Source: CAVVWJ01 sp965652025 (GTDB lineage: Bacteria > Gemmatimonadota > Gemmatimonadetes > Gemmatimonadales > GWC2-71-9). Taken from it: a stretch of DNA of 64,000 nt. The translations under genes and the position numbers were made by a program. The notes under the pieces are model-generated. The model was not told where the DNA came from. It did not search any database and was given only the letters and a program-made list of their open reading frames with translations. Positions 1 to 9,100 of this stretch are shown here, piece after piece. Positions within the stretch are counted from its first letter, which is position 1, and each line of letters opens with the position of its first letter. The stretch is from positions 6,255 to 70,254 of the forward strand of contig CBFGTM010000013.1 of the NCBI GenBank assembly GCA_965652025.1. The letters are read 5' to 3'.

Positions 1-777
1 AGCCACGCTATCGAGGATCCGATCGGGATGGATTCCGCTGGACTGCAGAGCCGCTTCCCGGAATTTACCGGTGCGGACCAGCCAACCTTCCAGTCCCGCT
101 TGTTGAGCACCCTCGATGTCGGACCACAGGTCGTCGCCCACCATGACCGTACCCTGGGTGCTCCCCAGACCGAGGCTCCGCACCGCGCCCTGGTAGAACG
201 CCGGACTCGGCTTGCCGGCGATCTCTGCAGTCTTCCCGCTGGCGTACTCGAGGCCACTGATGAAGGGACCGGCGTCGAGCGCGAGCCGGTCATCCTGCTG
301 CCAGTAGCGGTCGCGGGAGAGGGCGATGAACCCGGCGCCCGCCATCAGGTATTCGAATCCCTCCTGCATCAGGGCATAGGTCCACTGCTCGCCCAGGTCA
401 CCCACCAGAATGGCGTCCGGTACTCCGGAGCCGGGCCGGCCGCTGGTCCCGCCGGTCAGGTCGAACTGGTGAAGGTCCTCCAGCGCGGGGGCTGGGAGAA
501 AGGGAGCGACCCGCTTGAGGCCCCGGCTTCCGGCCAGCTCGGCAGCGGCCAATACCGCGGTGAAGACGTCCCGAGGTGAGACCTCAAACCCATAGCCGGC
601 CAGGCGCTGCACCAGTGCCGAGCGGGGACGGCTGGTGGTGTTGGTCACCAGCCGGTAGGGTACGCCGGCCGATCGCAGGCGCTGCAGCGTATCGACGGCA
701 CCGGGGATGGCCGAGCCGCCGGAGTAGAGAGTGCCGTCCAGATCGAACAGGAAGGCTCGGGCAGGGGCGGGCCTCAT
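1..777 (-). CDS. HAD-superfamily type IIA phosphatase, 3' end cut by window
   Basis: The minus-strand frame reads through from the ATG at 777 to base 1 without a stop (259 codons), so the C-terminus lies outside the window. Motif I is FDLDGTLY near residue 11, followed by a type IIA style substrate-binding motif LVTNTTSRPR near residue 43. Motif IV is MVGDDLWSDIEGAQQAG towards the end, and the Lys of motif III is probably in AGKPSPAFY. This is the layout of the LHPP/NagD-like HAD-IIA phosphatases (cytosolic, small phosphorylated substrates); the substrate cannot be told from sequence. An AGGAGG lies about 19 nt upstream of the ATG, rather far, so the start is likely but not certain. It is divergent from the DUF3108 gene. 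Confidence 0.88.
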   Translation of the reverse strand, partial: MRPAPARAFLFDLDGTLYSGGSAIPGAVDTLQRLRSAGVPYRLVTNTTSRPRSALVQRLAGYGFEVSPRDVFTAVLAAAELAGSRGLKRVAPFLPAPALEDLHQFDLTGGTSGRPGSGVPDAILVGDLGEQWTYALMQEGFEYLMAGAGFIALSRDRYWQQDDRLALDAGPFISGLEYASGKTAEIAGKPSPAFYQGAVRSLGLGSTQGTVMVGDDLWSDIEGAQQAGLEGWLVRTGKFREAALQSSGIHPDRILDSVA

Positions 778-812
778 GAAGGCAGAGCCGAGACCTCCTT
801 ATATTCCGGCTT

Positions 813-1511
813 ATGATGCCCCTGGTCCTCTGGGTCGCCCACACCGCCCTCCTCACCCAACTGGCGGCCCCCTATCCGTTTAAGGTGGGTGAGACGCTTC
901 GATACGAGGCCAGGCTGGGCTACTTCCCGGTGGGGGAGGCCTCGGTCTCGGTCACTCGCAAGGTCCAGGAGCGGGGAGAGGAGGCATTCGAGTTTTCGGG
1001 GACCGGGCGAGGCGGGCCGCCCGGATGGCGGGTCAGCTACGATCTCACCTCCCGGGTGGCCATCGATCAGTTTCACTCGCTTCGCTTTCATCGGAAGATG
1101 GTCCAGGGCGGCAAGGTGGACGAGCACGGCTACGTGATCGTGCCGGATTCCTCCCGCTACCGCGAAGAAGGTGTAGCCGGCGAGTGGATGGCTCCGCCCG
1201 ACCCGCTGGACGAGCTGGCCTTTTTCTACTACCTCCGCTGGGCACCGCTCGAGGTGGGCCAGTCCTACACCTTGGCGCGTTACTTCAAGACCGGCTACAA
1301 CCCGATTCAGGTCACGGTGACCGGCAAGGAGATGTTGCCGATCATGGGCGGCCCCAGCGCCTCCTGCCTGGCAGTGCAGGTTACCGCCCGGGGATCCACC
1401 ATGCGGGTCTGGTTCACCGACGACAAGCGGCGGCTGCCGGCTCAGCTGGAGCTGCCACTCCCCTTCGGCAGCGTGACGCTGAATCTGGTCGGTCAATATC
1501 TCCCTAAATAA
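813..1511 (+). CDS. DUF3108 family exported protein
   Basis: A 232-residue protein. A short hydrophobic N-terminus (about residues 3-18) looks like a signal peptide, and the remainder looks beta-rich. Landmarks such as FKVGETLRYEARLGYFPVG near the start and DPLDELAFFYYLR in the middle match my memory of the DUF3108 family, which is periplasmic or envelope-associated and of unknown function. The start is the ATG at 813, with a second ATG immediately after; no clear Shine-Dalgarno is seen. The gene is divergent from the HAD phosphatase with a 35 bp gap. Its last 19 bp overlap the end of the convergent glnA gene, so no terminator can lie between them. Confidence 0.75.
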   Translation: MMPLVLWVAHTALLTQLAAPYPFKVGETLRYEARLGYFPVGEASVSVTRKVQERGEEAFEFSGTGRGGPPGWRVSYDLTSRVAIDQFHSLRFHRKMVQGGKVDEHGYVIVPDSSRYREEGVAGEWMAPPDPLDELAFFYYLRWAPLEVGQSYTLARYFKTGYNPIQVTVTGKEMLPIMGGPSASCLAVQVTARGSTMRVWFTDDKRRLPAQLELPLPFGSVTLNLVGQYLPK

Positions 1512-2893
1512 CTCTCAATCTCCCACCGGCTCACCTGCAGGTTGTATTGCGTCACCTCGTTGCGTTTGGCCTCGAGGAACCGTTCGGTCAGGTGCTCTCC
1601 CAGCGCCGCCCGGATGACATCGTCCTTCTCGAATAGCTCCAGCGCCTCGTGCAGGTCGCGGGGAAGCTCGTCGATCCGGTACTTGCGTCGGTCCCGATAG
1701 CTCATCGCGAAAATGTTGCGGCTCACGGGCTCCCGGGCCTCGAGCTGGCGCTCGATGCCGTCCAGGCCAGCCGCCAGCTGGACCGTGAGCGCCAGATAGG
1801 GGTTGCAGGAGGGGTCCGGCATCCGCAGCTCGCAGCGGGTACCGAGCCCGCGGCGGTCGGGGATCCGCACCAGAGGGGAGCGATTCCGCATCGACCAGGC
1901 CACGTTGACCGGCGCCTCGTAGCCAGGCACCAGCCGCTTGTAGCTGTTGATCAGCGGATTGGTGATGGCGCAGAACCCGCGCGCGTGCTGCAGCAGCCCC
2001 TCGATATAGCTCAAGGCCGTGGGGGAGAGCTGATACTCCGCCTTGGGTTCGTAGAACGCGTTCTCCTTGCCCCGAAAGAGTGACTGATGGGTGTGCATGC
2101 CGCTGCCGTTGATTCCCTCTATCGGCTTGGGCATGAAGGAGGCGATGTAGCCGAACCGGCTGGCCACGTTGCGGACCACGAACTTGAAGGTGGTCAGGTT
2201 GTCGGCGGTGGTGAGCGCGTCGGCGTAGCGGAAGTCGATCTCATGCTGGCCGGTGGCCACTTCGTGATGGGCCGCCTCGACCTCGAACCCCATCTCCACC
2301 AGTTGTTCCACGATGACTCGGCGGATCTCCTCGCCCCGGTCGAGCGGCCCCAGGTCGAAGTACGCGGCCTCGTCATGGGTGAGGGTGGTGGGAGAGCCGT
2401 CCGGGGCCTTCTCGAACATGAAGAATTCGGCCTCGCAGCCCGCCATCATGGCAAAGCCGAGCTTCCGGGCCCGCTCCACCTGGCGCTTGAGCGTGGTGCG
2501 GGGGCATCCGGCGAACGGTTGCTCATCGGGTGTGTAGATGTCGCAGAGCAGGCGAGCGACCCGGCCACCCTCATCGTCGTACGGGAGGATGCGGAAGGTG
2601 TGCAGGTCCGGCTTGAGCAGCATGTCGGACTCCTCGATCCGGACGAATCCCTCGATCGAAGAGCCGTCGAACATGATCTCCCCTTCCAGCGCCTTCTCGA
2701 ACTGGCTGGGGGGCACCTCCACGTTCTTGTTGACGCCCAGGATGTCGGTGAACTGGAGCCGCAGGAAGTCCACCCGGAACCGGCGGGCCAGCTCCAGCAC
2801 ATCGTTCTTCCCGGCGTTGCCGAGGTCGCTGGGGAAGCCCTCGAGGCTGGGGCGCTCGGGAGATGCAGGAAGACGCGGTTTGCGCTCGGGCAT
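1493..2893 (-). CDS. glnA: Glutamine synthetase type I, non-adenylylated (GSI-alpha-like)
   Basis: A 466-residue enzyme that condenses glutamate and ammonia into glutamine with ATP. Family signatures are all present: MFDGSSIEGFVRIEESDM (residues about 73-90, the region that carries the feedback-sensing Arg in the Bacillus-type enzymes), the metal-ligand motif CEAEFF, the HHEVATGQHEID motif, NGSGMHTHQSL and NRSPLVRIP. The loop that carries the adenylylated Tyr in enteric enzymes (NLYDLP) reads RIDELP here, so control by adenylylation is not expected. An extra N-terminal stretch of about 25 residues is rich in Pro and charged residues. A monocistronic unit is likely; the upstream region is filled by the repeat island at 2915-3190, and no strong ribosome-binding site is visible. 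Confidence 0.95.
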   Translation of the reverse strand: MPERKPRLPASPERPSLEGFPSDLGNAGKNDVLELARRFRVDFLRLQFTDILGVNKNVEVPPSQFEKALEGEIMFDGSSIEGFVRIEESDMLLKPDLHTFRILPYDDEGGRVARLLCDIYTPDEQPFAGCPRTTLKRQVERARKLGFAMMAGCEAEFFMFEKAPDGSPTTLTHDEAAYFDLGPLDRGEEIRRVIVEQLVEMGFEVEAAHHEVATGQHEIDFRYADALTTADNLTTFKFVVRNVASRFGYIASFMPKPIEGINGSGMHTHQSLFRGKENAFYEPKAEYQLSPTALSYIEGLLQHARGFCAITNPLINSYKRLVPGYEAPVNVAWSMRNRSPLVRIPDRRGLGTRCELRMPDPSCNPYLALTVQLAAGLDGIERQLEAREPVSRNIFAMSYRDRRKYRIDELPRDLHEALELFEKDDVIRAALGEHLTERFLEAKRNEVTQYNLQVSRWEIESYLGRY

Positions 2894-2914
2894 AGTTAAC
2901 CGACAGCGAGAGCC

Positions 2915-3190
2915 GGGAACGGTGAACGGTGAAGGGGAAAGGTAGGCGGTCAGCGGGTAAGCGGGTATGCAGGTATGCGGGTAAGGGGATATGCGGTAGG
3001 CGGGTACGTGGGCAAGTCATTGCGAGGGCCGCAGGCCCGAAGCAATCCGGTTGGTGTCGTATTCAGATTGCTTCGGCACTTTGTGCCTCGCAATGACTAC
3101 TCCTCTCCGCCCCTCCGACTCTCCGCCTGTCCGACTCTCCGCCTCTCCGCCGCCGTTTACCGTTTACCGCTGACCGTTTACGCTTCTGCC
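2915..3190. repeat. Composite inverted-repeat island of 7-8 nt words
   Basis: The 300 bp between glnA and the zinc-ribbon gene hold no gene. The left part (2915-3014) is G-rich with a degenerate tandem word close to GGGTATGC. The right part (3107-3190) is C/T-rich, with tandem 8-mers alternating CTCCGACT and CTCCGCCT and then 7-mers close to GTTTACC. The two sides are roughly complementary: GGCGGTCAGCGGGTAAGCGG on the left matches the reverse complement of the GTTTACC-type array on the right. A REP-like inverted pair (3017-3096) sits at the centre. The island stops two bases before the ATG at 3192. Similar islands occur at 3928-4036, 50771-50872 and 62194-62300. Confidence 0.75.
3017..3096. 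repeat. REP-like palindromic pair
   Basis: Two 31 nt units face each other. The left unit (3017-3047) begins TCATTGCGAG and ends GAAGCAATC. The right unit (3066-3096) begins GATTGCTTCG and ends CTCGCAATGA. The outer 9-10 nt are exact reverse complements, while each unit also folds on itself through a different internal stem (GGGCC/GGCCC in the left, GGCAC/GTGCC in the right). This is the architecture of REP/BIME elements, which are mobilised in other bacteria by single-strand TnpA-REP (Y1) transposases. No such transposase is in the window. The whole 80 nt could also form one long cruciform. Confidence 0.7.
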
Positions 3191-3191
3191 C

Positions 3192-3938
3192 ATGACGTGT
3201 CCTCTCTGTGGCGCGCCGGCCAGCGGAAACTTCTGCAGCGCCTGCGGCGCCAGCCTCACCGACCGGGCCTGTGCCGCGTGCCGGGCCGAGCTCTCACCCC
3301 AGGCGCGGTTCTGCCATCGGTGCGGGACTCCCGTGAGCGGAGGCTCCCGGGGTCAAGCGGCTTCGGATCGCACCGCCTGGATCATCGCCGGTGTGCTGTG
3401 CGTCGCCCTGGTCGGAGGGATTGCCTACAAAGTCTCCAGCGCGTCACCCCAGCCCGCTGTGCCCGACATGGCGAACACGGGGGCGAGCGGGGGCGACCGG
3501 GCCCCCGACATCAGCAGCATGAGTCCCCGGGAGCGGTTCGACCGGCTGTTCAACCGCATTATGCAGGCAGCGGAGCGGGGTCAGCCGGAGGAGATCGAGC
3601 GGTTCACCCCGATGGCGCTGGGTGCCTACGCGCAGCTGGACACCCGGGATGTGGACGCCCGCTACCATGCAGCGGTGATTTACCTTCAGGGAGGCGGCAT
3701 TCCTCAGGCTCGCGCGCTGGCCGACACCATACTACAGGAGTCGCCCGGGCACCTGTTCGGCTACATCATCCGGGGAACCGCGGCCCGAATGGCGGGAGAC
3801 ACCAAAGCCGAGGCGCGGGCGCAGCGCGATTTTCTCCAGCACTATCCAGCCGAGTTGGCCGCCAACCGGGTCGAGTACCTGGAGCATAGGCCGGTAGTCG
3901 AGGAGTTTCGAGCGGAAGCCGGCAAGGGTGAAAAGTGA
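3192..3938 (+). CDS. Double zinc-ribbon, single-pass membrane protein
   Basis: A 248-residue protein of unknown function. The first 50 residues contain four CxxC pairs (CPLC, CSAC, CAAC, CHRC), a double zinc ribbon of the type often fused to membrane proteins. A hydrophobic segment follows at about residues 60-80 (WIIAGVLCVALVGGIAY). The C-terminal 150 residues are mostly helical and resemble one or two TPR-like units (for example LDTRDVDARYHAAVIYLQGG). By topology the zinc ribbons should be cytoplasmic and the helical part outside. The last codons and the TGA stop lie inside the left arm of an inverted repeat (3928-3947), so the C-terminus GEK is repeat-derived. Confidence 0.75.
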   Translation: MTCPLCGAPASGNFCSACGASLTDRACAACRAELSPQARFCHRCGTPVSGGSRGQAASDRTAWIIAGVLCVALVGGIAYKVSSASPQPAVPDMANTGASGGDRAPDISSMSPRERFDRLFNRIMQAAERGQPEEIERFTPMALGAYAQLDTRDVDARYHAAVIYLQGGGIPQARALADTILQESPGHLFGYIIRGTAARMAGDTKAEARAQRDFLQHYPAELAANRVEYLEHRPVVEEFRAEAGKGEK

Positions 3939-4036
3939 AGCGTAAAGAGTGAAAACTTCTTCACTTTCACTTTTCTCCCTTTACGCTTCACTTTTCACTC
4001 TTCACTCTTCACTCTTCACTTTTCACTCGTCACCCT
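3928..4036. repeat. Inverted repeat with GTGAAAA/TTTTCAC words
   Basis: A 20 nt perfect inverted repeat: the left arm at 3928-3947 starts GTGAAAAGTGAAG and ends CGTAAAG, and the right arm is 3979-3998. After the right arm, 7 nt tandem copies of CTTCACT-like words continue to about 4036. The left arm overlaps the 3' end and stop codon of the zinc-ribbon gene, and the right end is about 10 bp from the mqnD ATG. A transcript would fold into a long hairpin, but there is no terminal T-run, so I do not call a terminator. Confidence 0.8.
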
Positions 4037-4046
4037 GACGCTCGTC

Positions 4047-4892
4047 ATGCAAAGACGAACCATCCACGTCGCCCACAGCCCCGACTCCGACGATGCCTTC
4101 ATGTTCTACGCCCTGGCCGAAGGCAAGCTGGATACCGGCGAGCTGCGCTACGTCCATGAGCTGGCCGATATCGAGTCGCTGAATCAGCGCGCGCGCCGGG
4201 GCGAGCTGGAAGTAACCGCGGTCTCGATTCACGCCTATGCCTATCTGTGGCGGCAGTACGCCTTGCTCAACTCGGGTTCGTCCATGGGGGACGGCTACGG
4301 ACCCCGCCTGGTCTCCACCCTTCCGCGTCCCGCCGATCCGCGAGAGGCTCTCCGCGGCCGGCGAGTGGCGATTCCAGGCCGGTTTACCACTGCCTGTCTG
4401 GCACTCCAGCTTTATCAGCCCGACCTCGTGGCCGAGGTGGTACCGTTTGACCGGATCGAGGAGGCGGTTCTGGACGGTGATTACGAGCTGGGCTTGTTGA
4501 TCCACGAGGGCCAGCTGACCTACGCCGACACCGGGCTCCACCTCTGGGCCGACCTCGGGGCCTGGTGGCTGGAGCATACCGGCTTGCCGCTGCCGCTGGG
4601 CGGCAACGCGGTTCGCCGGGACCTCGGGGACGCGACGATCGCCCAGATCGCGCGAGATCTCCGCGCCAGCATCGAGTACGGGCTGGAGCACAGGGCGCCG
4701 GCGCTGGCGCACGCCAGGCAGTTCAACCGGGGAATCGGGGACGAGCGCACCGACACCTTCGTCGGCATGTATGTCAATCACTGGACCGTAGACTATGGCG
4801 ACCGGGGACGCCGAGCGGTGCAGACCCTCCTCGACCGGGCCCACTCGGCGGGGCTGATTCCGGAGCGGGTAGCAGTGGAGTTTGTGGGGTAG
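4047..4892 (+). CDS. mqnD: 1,4-dihydroxy-6-naphthoate synthase (futalosine pathway)
   Basis: A 281-residue protein of the MqnA/MqnD periplasmic-binding-fold family, cytoplasmic because no signal peptide is seen. MqnD converts cyclic dehypoxanthine futalosine to 1,4-dihydroxy-6-naphthoate in the alternative menaquinone pathway. The N-terminal HSPDSDDAFMFYAL corresponds to the SPCPNDTFIFYAL motif of known MqnD. Further MqnD-type landmarks are RVAIPGRFTTACLAL, LGLLIHEGQLTY, LGAWWLEHTGLPLPLGG and MYVNHWTVDYG. The length matches the family. No other mqn gene is nearby, which is common. The organism therefore probably uses menaquinone made via futalosine. Confidence 0.92.
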   Translation: MQRRTIHVAHSPDSDDAFMFYALAEGKLDTGELRYVHELADIESLNQRARRGELEVTAVSIHAYAYLWRQYALLNSGSSMGDGYGPRLVSTLPRPADPREALRGRRVAIPGRFTTACLALQLYQPDLVAEVVPFDRIEEAVLDGDYELGLLIHEGQLTYADTGLHLWADLGAWWLEHTGLPLPLGGNAVRRDLGDATIAQIARDLRASIEYGLEHRAPALAHARQFNRGIGDERTDTFVGMYVNHWTVDYGDRGRRAVQTLLDRAHSAGLIPERVAVEFVG

Positions 4893-4993
4893 CAGCCGAT
4901 AACTCCAACGAGTACTTTCACAAACACCCTGAGATCAAACCATCGTGCCTCTCGAGCCTGTCAGGTAGCCCCTGACCCGGGAGAGGAGTCCGT

Positions 4994-6058
4994 GTGCCTC
5001 TTACGGATGAGCCGGTCACACTCCTCGTCGTCGACGATGAGGAAGCCATCCGGAACGCGCTCCGGCGGTTTCTCCTGCAGCAGGGCTATGACGTGGCCAC
5101 CGCCGCCGGCGGCGAGGAAGCGCTGGCCATCCTGCAGCGCCAGAGGATCACCGGGATGCTCCTGGATGTGAACATGCCGGGCATCAGCGGCGTGGACCTG
5201 GTCCCCCAGATCATGGAGCTGGAGCCCACCATCGCCCTGCTGATGCTGACTGCAGTGAATGACGCGACCAGTGCAGCTCTTTGCATGCAGCGAGGGGCCT
5301 ACGACTACCTGGTCAAGCCCATCGACCTGGGCCACCTGAGCCGGGCCATCCACCAGGCCCTCCAACGCCGCCATACGCAGCTGGAAGGCCAGCAGATCAA
5401 TCAATGGCTCAAGGAGGAGGTCACCGCCCGGGTGGCCGAACGGAGGCTGGAACAGGCCAACCAGGAGCGCCTTTCGGTGGCCACCCTGGAGGCGCTGATC
5501 AACGCCCTGGAGGCCAAAGATCCCTACCTGAGGGGCCATTCGGCCCGGGTAGCCGACCTCTCCGCCATGGTGGCCGCCCAGCTCGGCTGTACCGACGAGC
5601 AGATCGAGGCGGTGCGCACCGGTGGGCGGCTGCACGACATCGGCAAGATCGGCATCCGGGAAGGCATCCTCAACAAGCGGGGCCGCCTGACCGATGAGGA
5701 GTACGATCAGGTGAAGCAGCATGTCACGGTAGGCTCCCAGATCCTGGCTCCCCTGGTCCACCTCAACGATGTCACTGCCTTCGTTCGCAGCCATCATGAG
5801 CGGTGGGACGGCAAGGGCTATCCGGACCGGCTGGCCGGCGAGGCCATTCCGCTGGGAGCCCGAATCGTGGGCGCGGTGGAGATCTACGATGCCCTGACCA
5901 CTGCGCGATCCTACCAGGAACGGATGAATCCGGACGTGGCGCTGGGCCGCATGCGAGAATTGTCCGGTACGGTCATTGATCCCGAGGTTCTCCAGGGACT
6001 GGAAGCGGTTGTCTCCCATCGCCAGGCGCTGGTCTTCCTCGACGACGCCCGCGTCTGA
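4994..6058 (+). CDS. Response regulator with HD-GYP c-di-GMP phosphodiesterase domain
   Basis: A 354-residue protein. Residues 1-125 form a receiver: acidic pair DDEE, phosphoacceptor Asp in GMLLDVNMPG, and Lys in YLVKPID. A coiled-coil linker of about 25 residues follows. The HD-GYP domain (about residues 160-345) carries HSARVADLSA, the metal pair in GRLHDIGKIGI, and the GYP-like HHERWDGKGYP, so it should hydrolyse c-di-GMP. The start is a GTG at 4994 with GAGAGGAG five bases upstream. A small hairpin (GTCAGG/CCTGAC, 4960-4976) lies just before it. It heads a same-strand block with the HEAT protein (54 bp gap), glycosyltransferase and hybrid regulator, suggesting that it tunes c-di-GMP for that system. 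Confidence 0.93.
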   Translation: MPLTDEPVTLLVVDDEEAIRNALRRFLLQQGYDVATAAGGEEALAILQRQRITGMLLDVNMPGISGVDLVPQIMELEPTIALLMLTAVNDATSAALCMQRGAYDYLVKPIDLGHLSRAIHQALQRRHTQLEGQQINQWLKEEVTARVAERRLEQANQERLSVATLEALINALEAKDPYLRGHSARVADLSAMVAAQLGCTDEQIEAVRTGGRLHDIGKIGIREGILNKRGRLTDEEYDQVKQHVTVGSQILAPLVHLNDVTAFVRSHHERWDGKGYPDRLAGEAIPLGARIVGAVEIYDALTTARSYQERMNPDVALGRMRELSGTVIDPEVLQGLEAVVSHRQALVFLDDARV

Positions 6059-6112
6059 ACCCGCCGGTATGTCTCCCGCGCCGCCGACTCAGGTCGGCCC
6101 GCCCGTCGCTCC

Positions 6113-9100
6113 ATGAGGGGCGCCGATATCGTTCTCCTGGCCGCGGGTGTCATGCTCGCGGCCGGTCTCGTCACCGTTCTGGCCTGGTTTCTCTACAGCT
6201 TCTATCTCGACTGGGTTGAGCGGCGGCTAGACAACCGTAAAGGTCTGTATCGCGAGCTGGTGGCCGAGCTGGCCACCCGCGATCGCACCCTCCTGGAACC
6301 GACCATCCACCAGATGCGAACGCTGTACGACCTGGACGCGCTCGAGGCGGTGCTCGAAGAGCAGGCTCGCACCGCCACCGGCCGCCCCGGCTGGCTGCTC
6401 GACGTGTATGATCACCTCGGTCTGGTCGACCAGTACATCGAGAAGCTTCGCACCGCACGGAAATGGCGGGACCGCGCCTTTGCCGCCGAATTGCTGGGCC
6501 GGGTCGGCAGCGCCAAGGCCGTTCCCGCACTCCTGGAATCGGTTCAGGCGACCCAGACCGAGGACGCCGACGTACGGGAGATCGCGCTCCGCGCACTGGC
6601 GCGCATCGCGGATCCCGCGGCGGTGGAACCGCTGGTGGCCGCCCTGGCCCGGGCGGAAGTCTGGCTGGCCCCTCGCCTGGCCGACATTCTGGCCCGCCAT
6701 GGTGAAGCTGTCGTCGACCCCGTTCTTCGGCTCCTCACCGGCGCGGGAAACAACCCGGCGCGAGCCTGGGCCGCCAACGTACTCGGCGAGGTGAGGGCAG
6801 CGCGCGCCTTCCCTGCCCTGATCCAAAGCCTCGATGATCCGGACGATGAAGTGCGGGCCAAGTCGGCCACTGCACTGGGCCGGCTAGGGGACCGCCGGGC
6901 GATTCCTTCGCTGCTCGATCACCTGCTCTCCGATCCTGCCCCATTCGTGCGGGTCCGGATCGCGTCCACCCTGGGCCAGTTTGGCGGCCCGGAAGTGGTG
7001 GATCGGATGGTCCGCGCCCTGGGGGACTCCGCCTGGTGGGTGCGGATGCGAGGAGTGGAGGCGCTGGAGCAGATCGGTCCTATAGCCGAGGGACCCTTGC
7101 TGTTGGCGCTGGGTGACTCCGACCCGGAGATCCGGCAGCGCGCCGCCGTGTCGCTGGAGCGGCTGGGTCTCTCGGCTATCCTGCTTCGACGAGTCGAAGA
7201 GGGCCATCGGGTGGAGGAGGCGCTGACCACGCTGGCCCAACTGGCAGCGGCTGGCACCCGCGAGCTGATTGCGGAACTGCTGCTCCACCCTTCGCTCCCG
7301 GTGCGTGCTACCGTCATCTCCGCCATCCGCGAGGCCCGGCGCTCGGACCTCTCCGCCGAGCTGAGCCAGGTGGCCTCTCGGGATCCGGATCCGGCGGCGC
7401 GGCGGGCTGCCTTTGAAGCACTGCGCCGCATCCGCACTCGCACCGTGCTCACCGCCGGCCTGGCCGGAGTGGCCGATCCCGATCCGGAGGTTCGAATCTC
7501 CGCGCTTCAGCTTATCGGCGAGGTGGGAGATCGCGGCGCCATCGAGATTGTCCGCTCCCAGGCCGAGAGCGCGGAGCCCCGAATCCGGGCCGCCGCGATC
7601 CGGGCTCTGGGCAGCATTGGAGCCAAAGGAGTCCAGGCCGATCTCTCCCGGGCCATGACCGACCGCGAGCCTCTGATTCGAGAGGCGGCCGTTCGGGCGG
7701 CCGCCGAGGCGGGCCTGCGCCCGCTGGTGCCAGAGCTGGTCGGGTTGCTCTCCGACCCGGAGGAGCGGGTGCGGCTGGCCACTGCCAACGCCCTCGGTGT
7801 GCTGGGCGACCCCGCGGCGATGCCGGTACTCCTCCAGACCTTCGAGTACGCCTCGCGCGATCTGCGCAGCATCATCACCCTGGCGATAAGCCAACTGGAT
7901 CCGGATGCGCTGAGCGAGTTAATCGAGCGCCTGAACCAGGCAGACGATGTGGAGAGCCGCCTGGTCCTGGCCCACACCCTCGACCGGCTGCGCTGGGCCG
8001 GCGGGCTGCAGCACCTGGGCCGCCTCGCACAAGATCCAGCCCCCGAGGTGCGAGCAGTCGCGCTCCGTGCAATGGGCCGAAGCCTCCACCCCTCCGGCCC
8101 TCCGCCCGAGATCCTCGTCGGAGCGGCCAGGGCCGGGTTGCGCGATCCGGTGGAGACCGTCCGGGCGGCTGCCCTCGACCTCTGTTCCCGCCGCTGTCTG
8201 GAGGAATTCGGGCCGGACATCGTTGCCTTGCTGCAGGGCGATCCCTCCCCGGTTGTTCGGGAGCGGGCCGCCCTGGCGATCGGTCTTCTGCGCACGCCCG
8301 CCGGCGAGGCGCCGCTGATTGCGGCGAGCCACGACGCCGAGTCGCCGGACCTGCGCGCGGCAGCGTTTCTGGCTGCTGGAGCCTACGACCGGCGCAGCCT
8401 GGTGACCCTGATGCTGGAGATGCCGGATGAGACTGCGATGCGTGAGCGGCTCCGCCATCGAATCAAGACCGATGCCTGGTTCCGGCTTCTGAGCCGAAGC
8501 TTGCCGCGGATGAGTGGGACCGAGATTCGCGCCCTGGTCGCACCGACAGCCGCCGACGCCCAGCGTTCCCTCGCCACCGGGATTCGCAGTGTCCTGGACG
8601 CCGGGGAAAGGGTCCGCCTGATCACCGGCCTGAGCAGCTTCCAGGGAGAGCAGAGCCGCGATGCGCTGTTACAGCTGATCCGGGTGGACCCCAATCCCGA
8701 GGTGCGTACGGCCGCATTGACCAGCGTCGCTGAGCTCCTGGACCCGGACGAGCTGCTCGCATTCGGCAGCCGGGCGCTGGGAGATCCCAGTATCATGGTC
8801 CGGCGTGCCGCTGTCGGGCTGTTCGCTCCGGTCCCGCCCGATCGGGCATGGCCCCGGCTGATCCGGGCGCTGCGGATGGACGATGATCCCACCGTGCTCG
8901 CCTCGGCAGCTGCCCTGGCCGAACAGCAGTTCGAGTCTTTCCGCGACGCTGTCCTCCAGACGCTGGAGGACGACCGCGCGGTGCTGGTGGCTCGGCTCTC
9001 CCGGTATGTTCATCATCCCGATCTCGCAGCGTTGCTGTCCCGGCTCGCCCGGAGCCCAGCGGTCGAGGTGCGGGAAGCGGTGACAGAGGTATGGCGCCAT

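Noticed and set aside
2087..2899. 270-codon frame antisense to glnA
   Set aside because: A shadow of the high-GC third codon positions of glnA; no recognisable motifs.
3996..4036. CRISPR-like tandem array
   Set aside because: The period is 7 nt with no spacers; it is a simple heptamer tandem.
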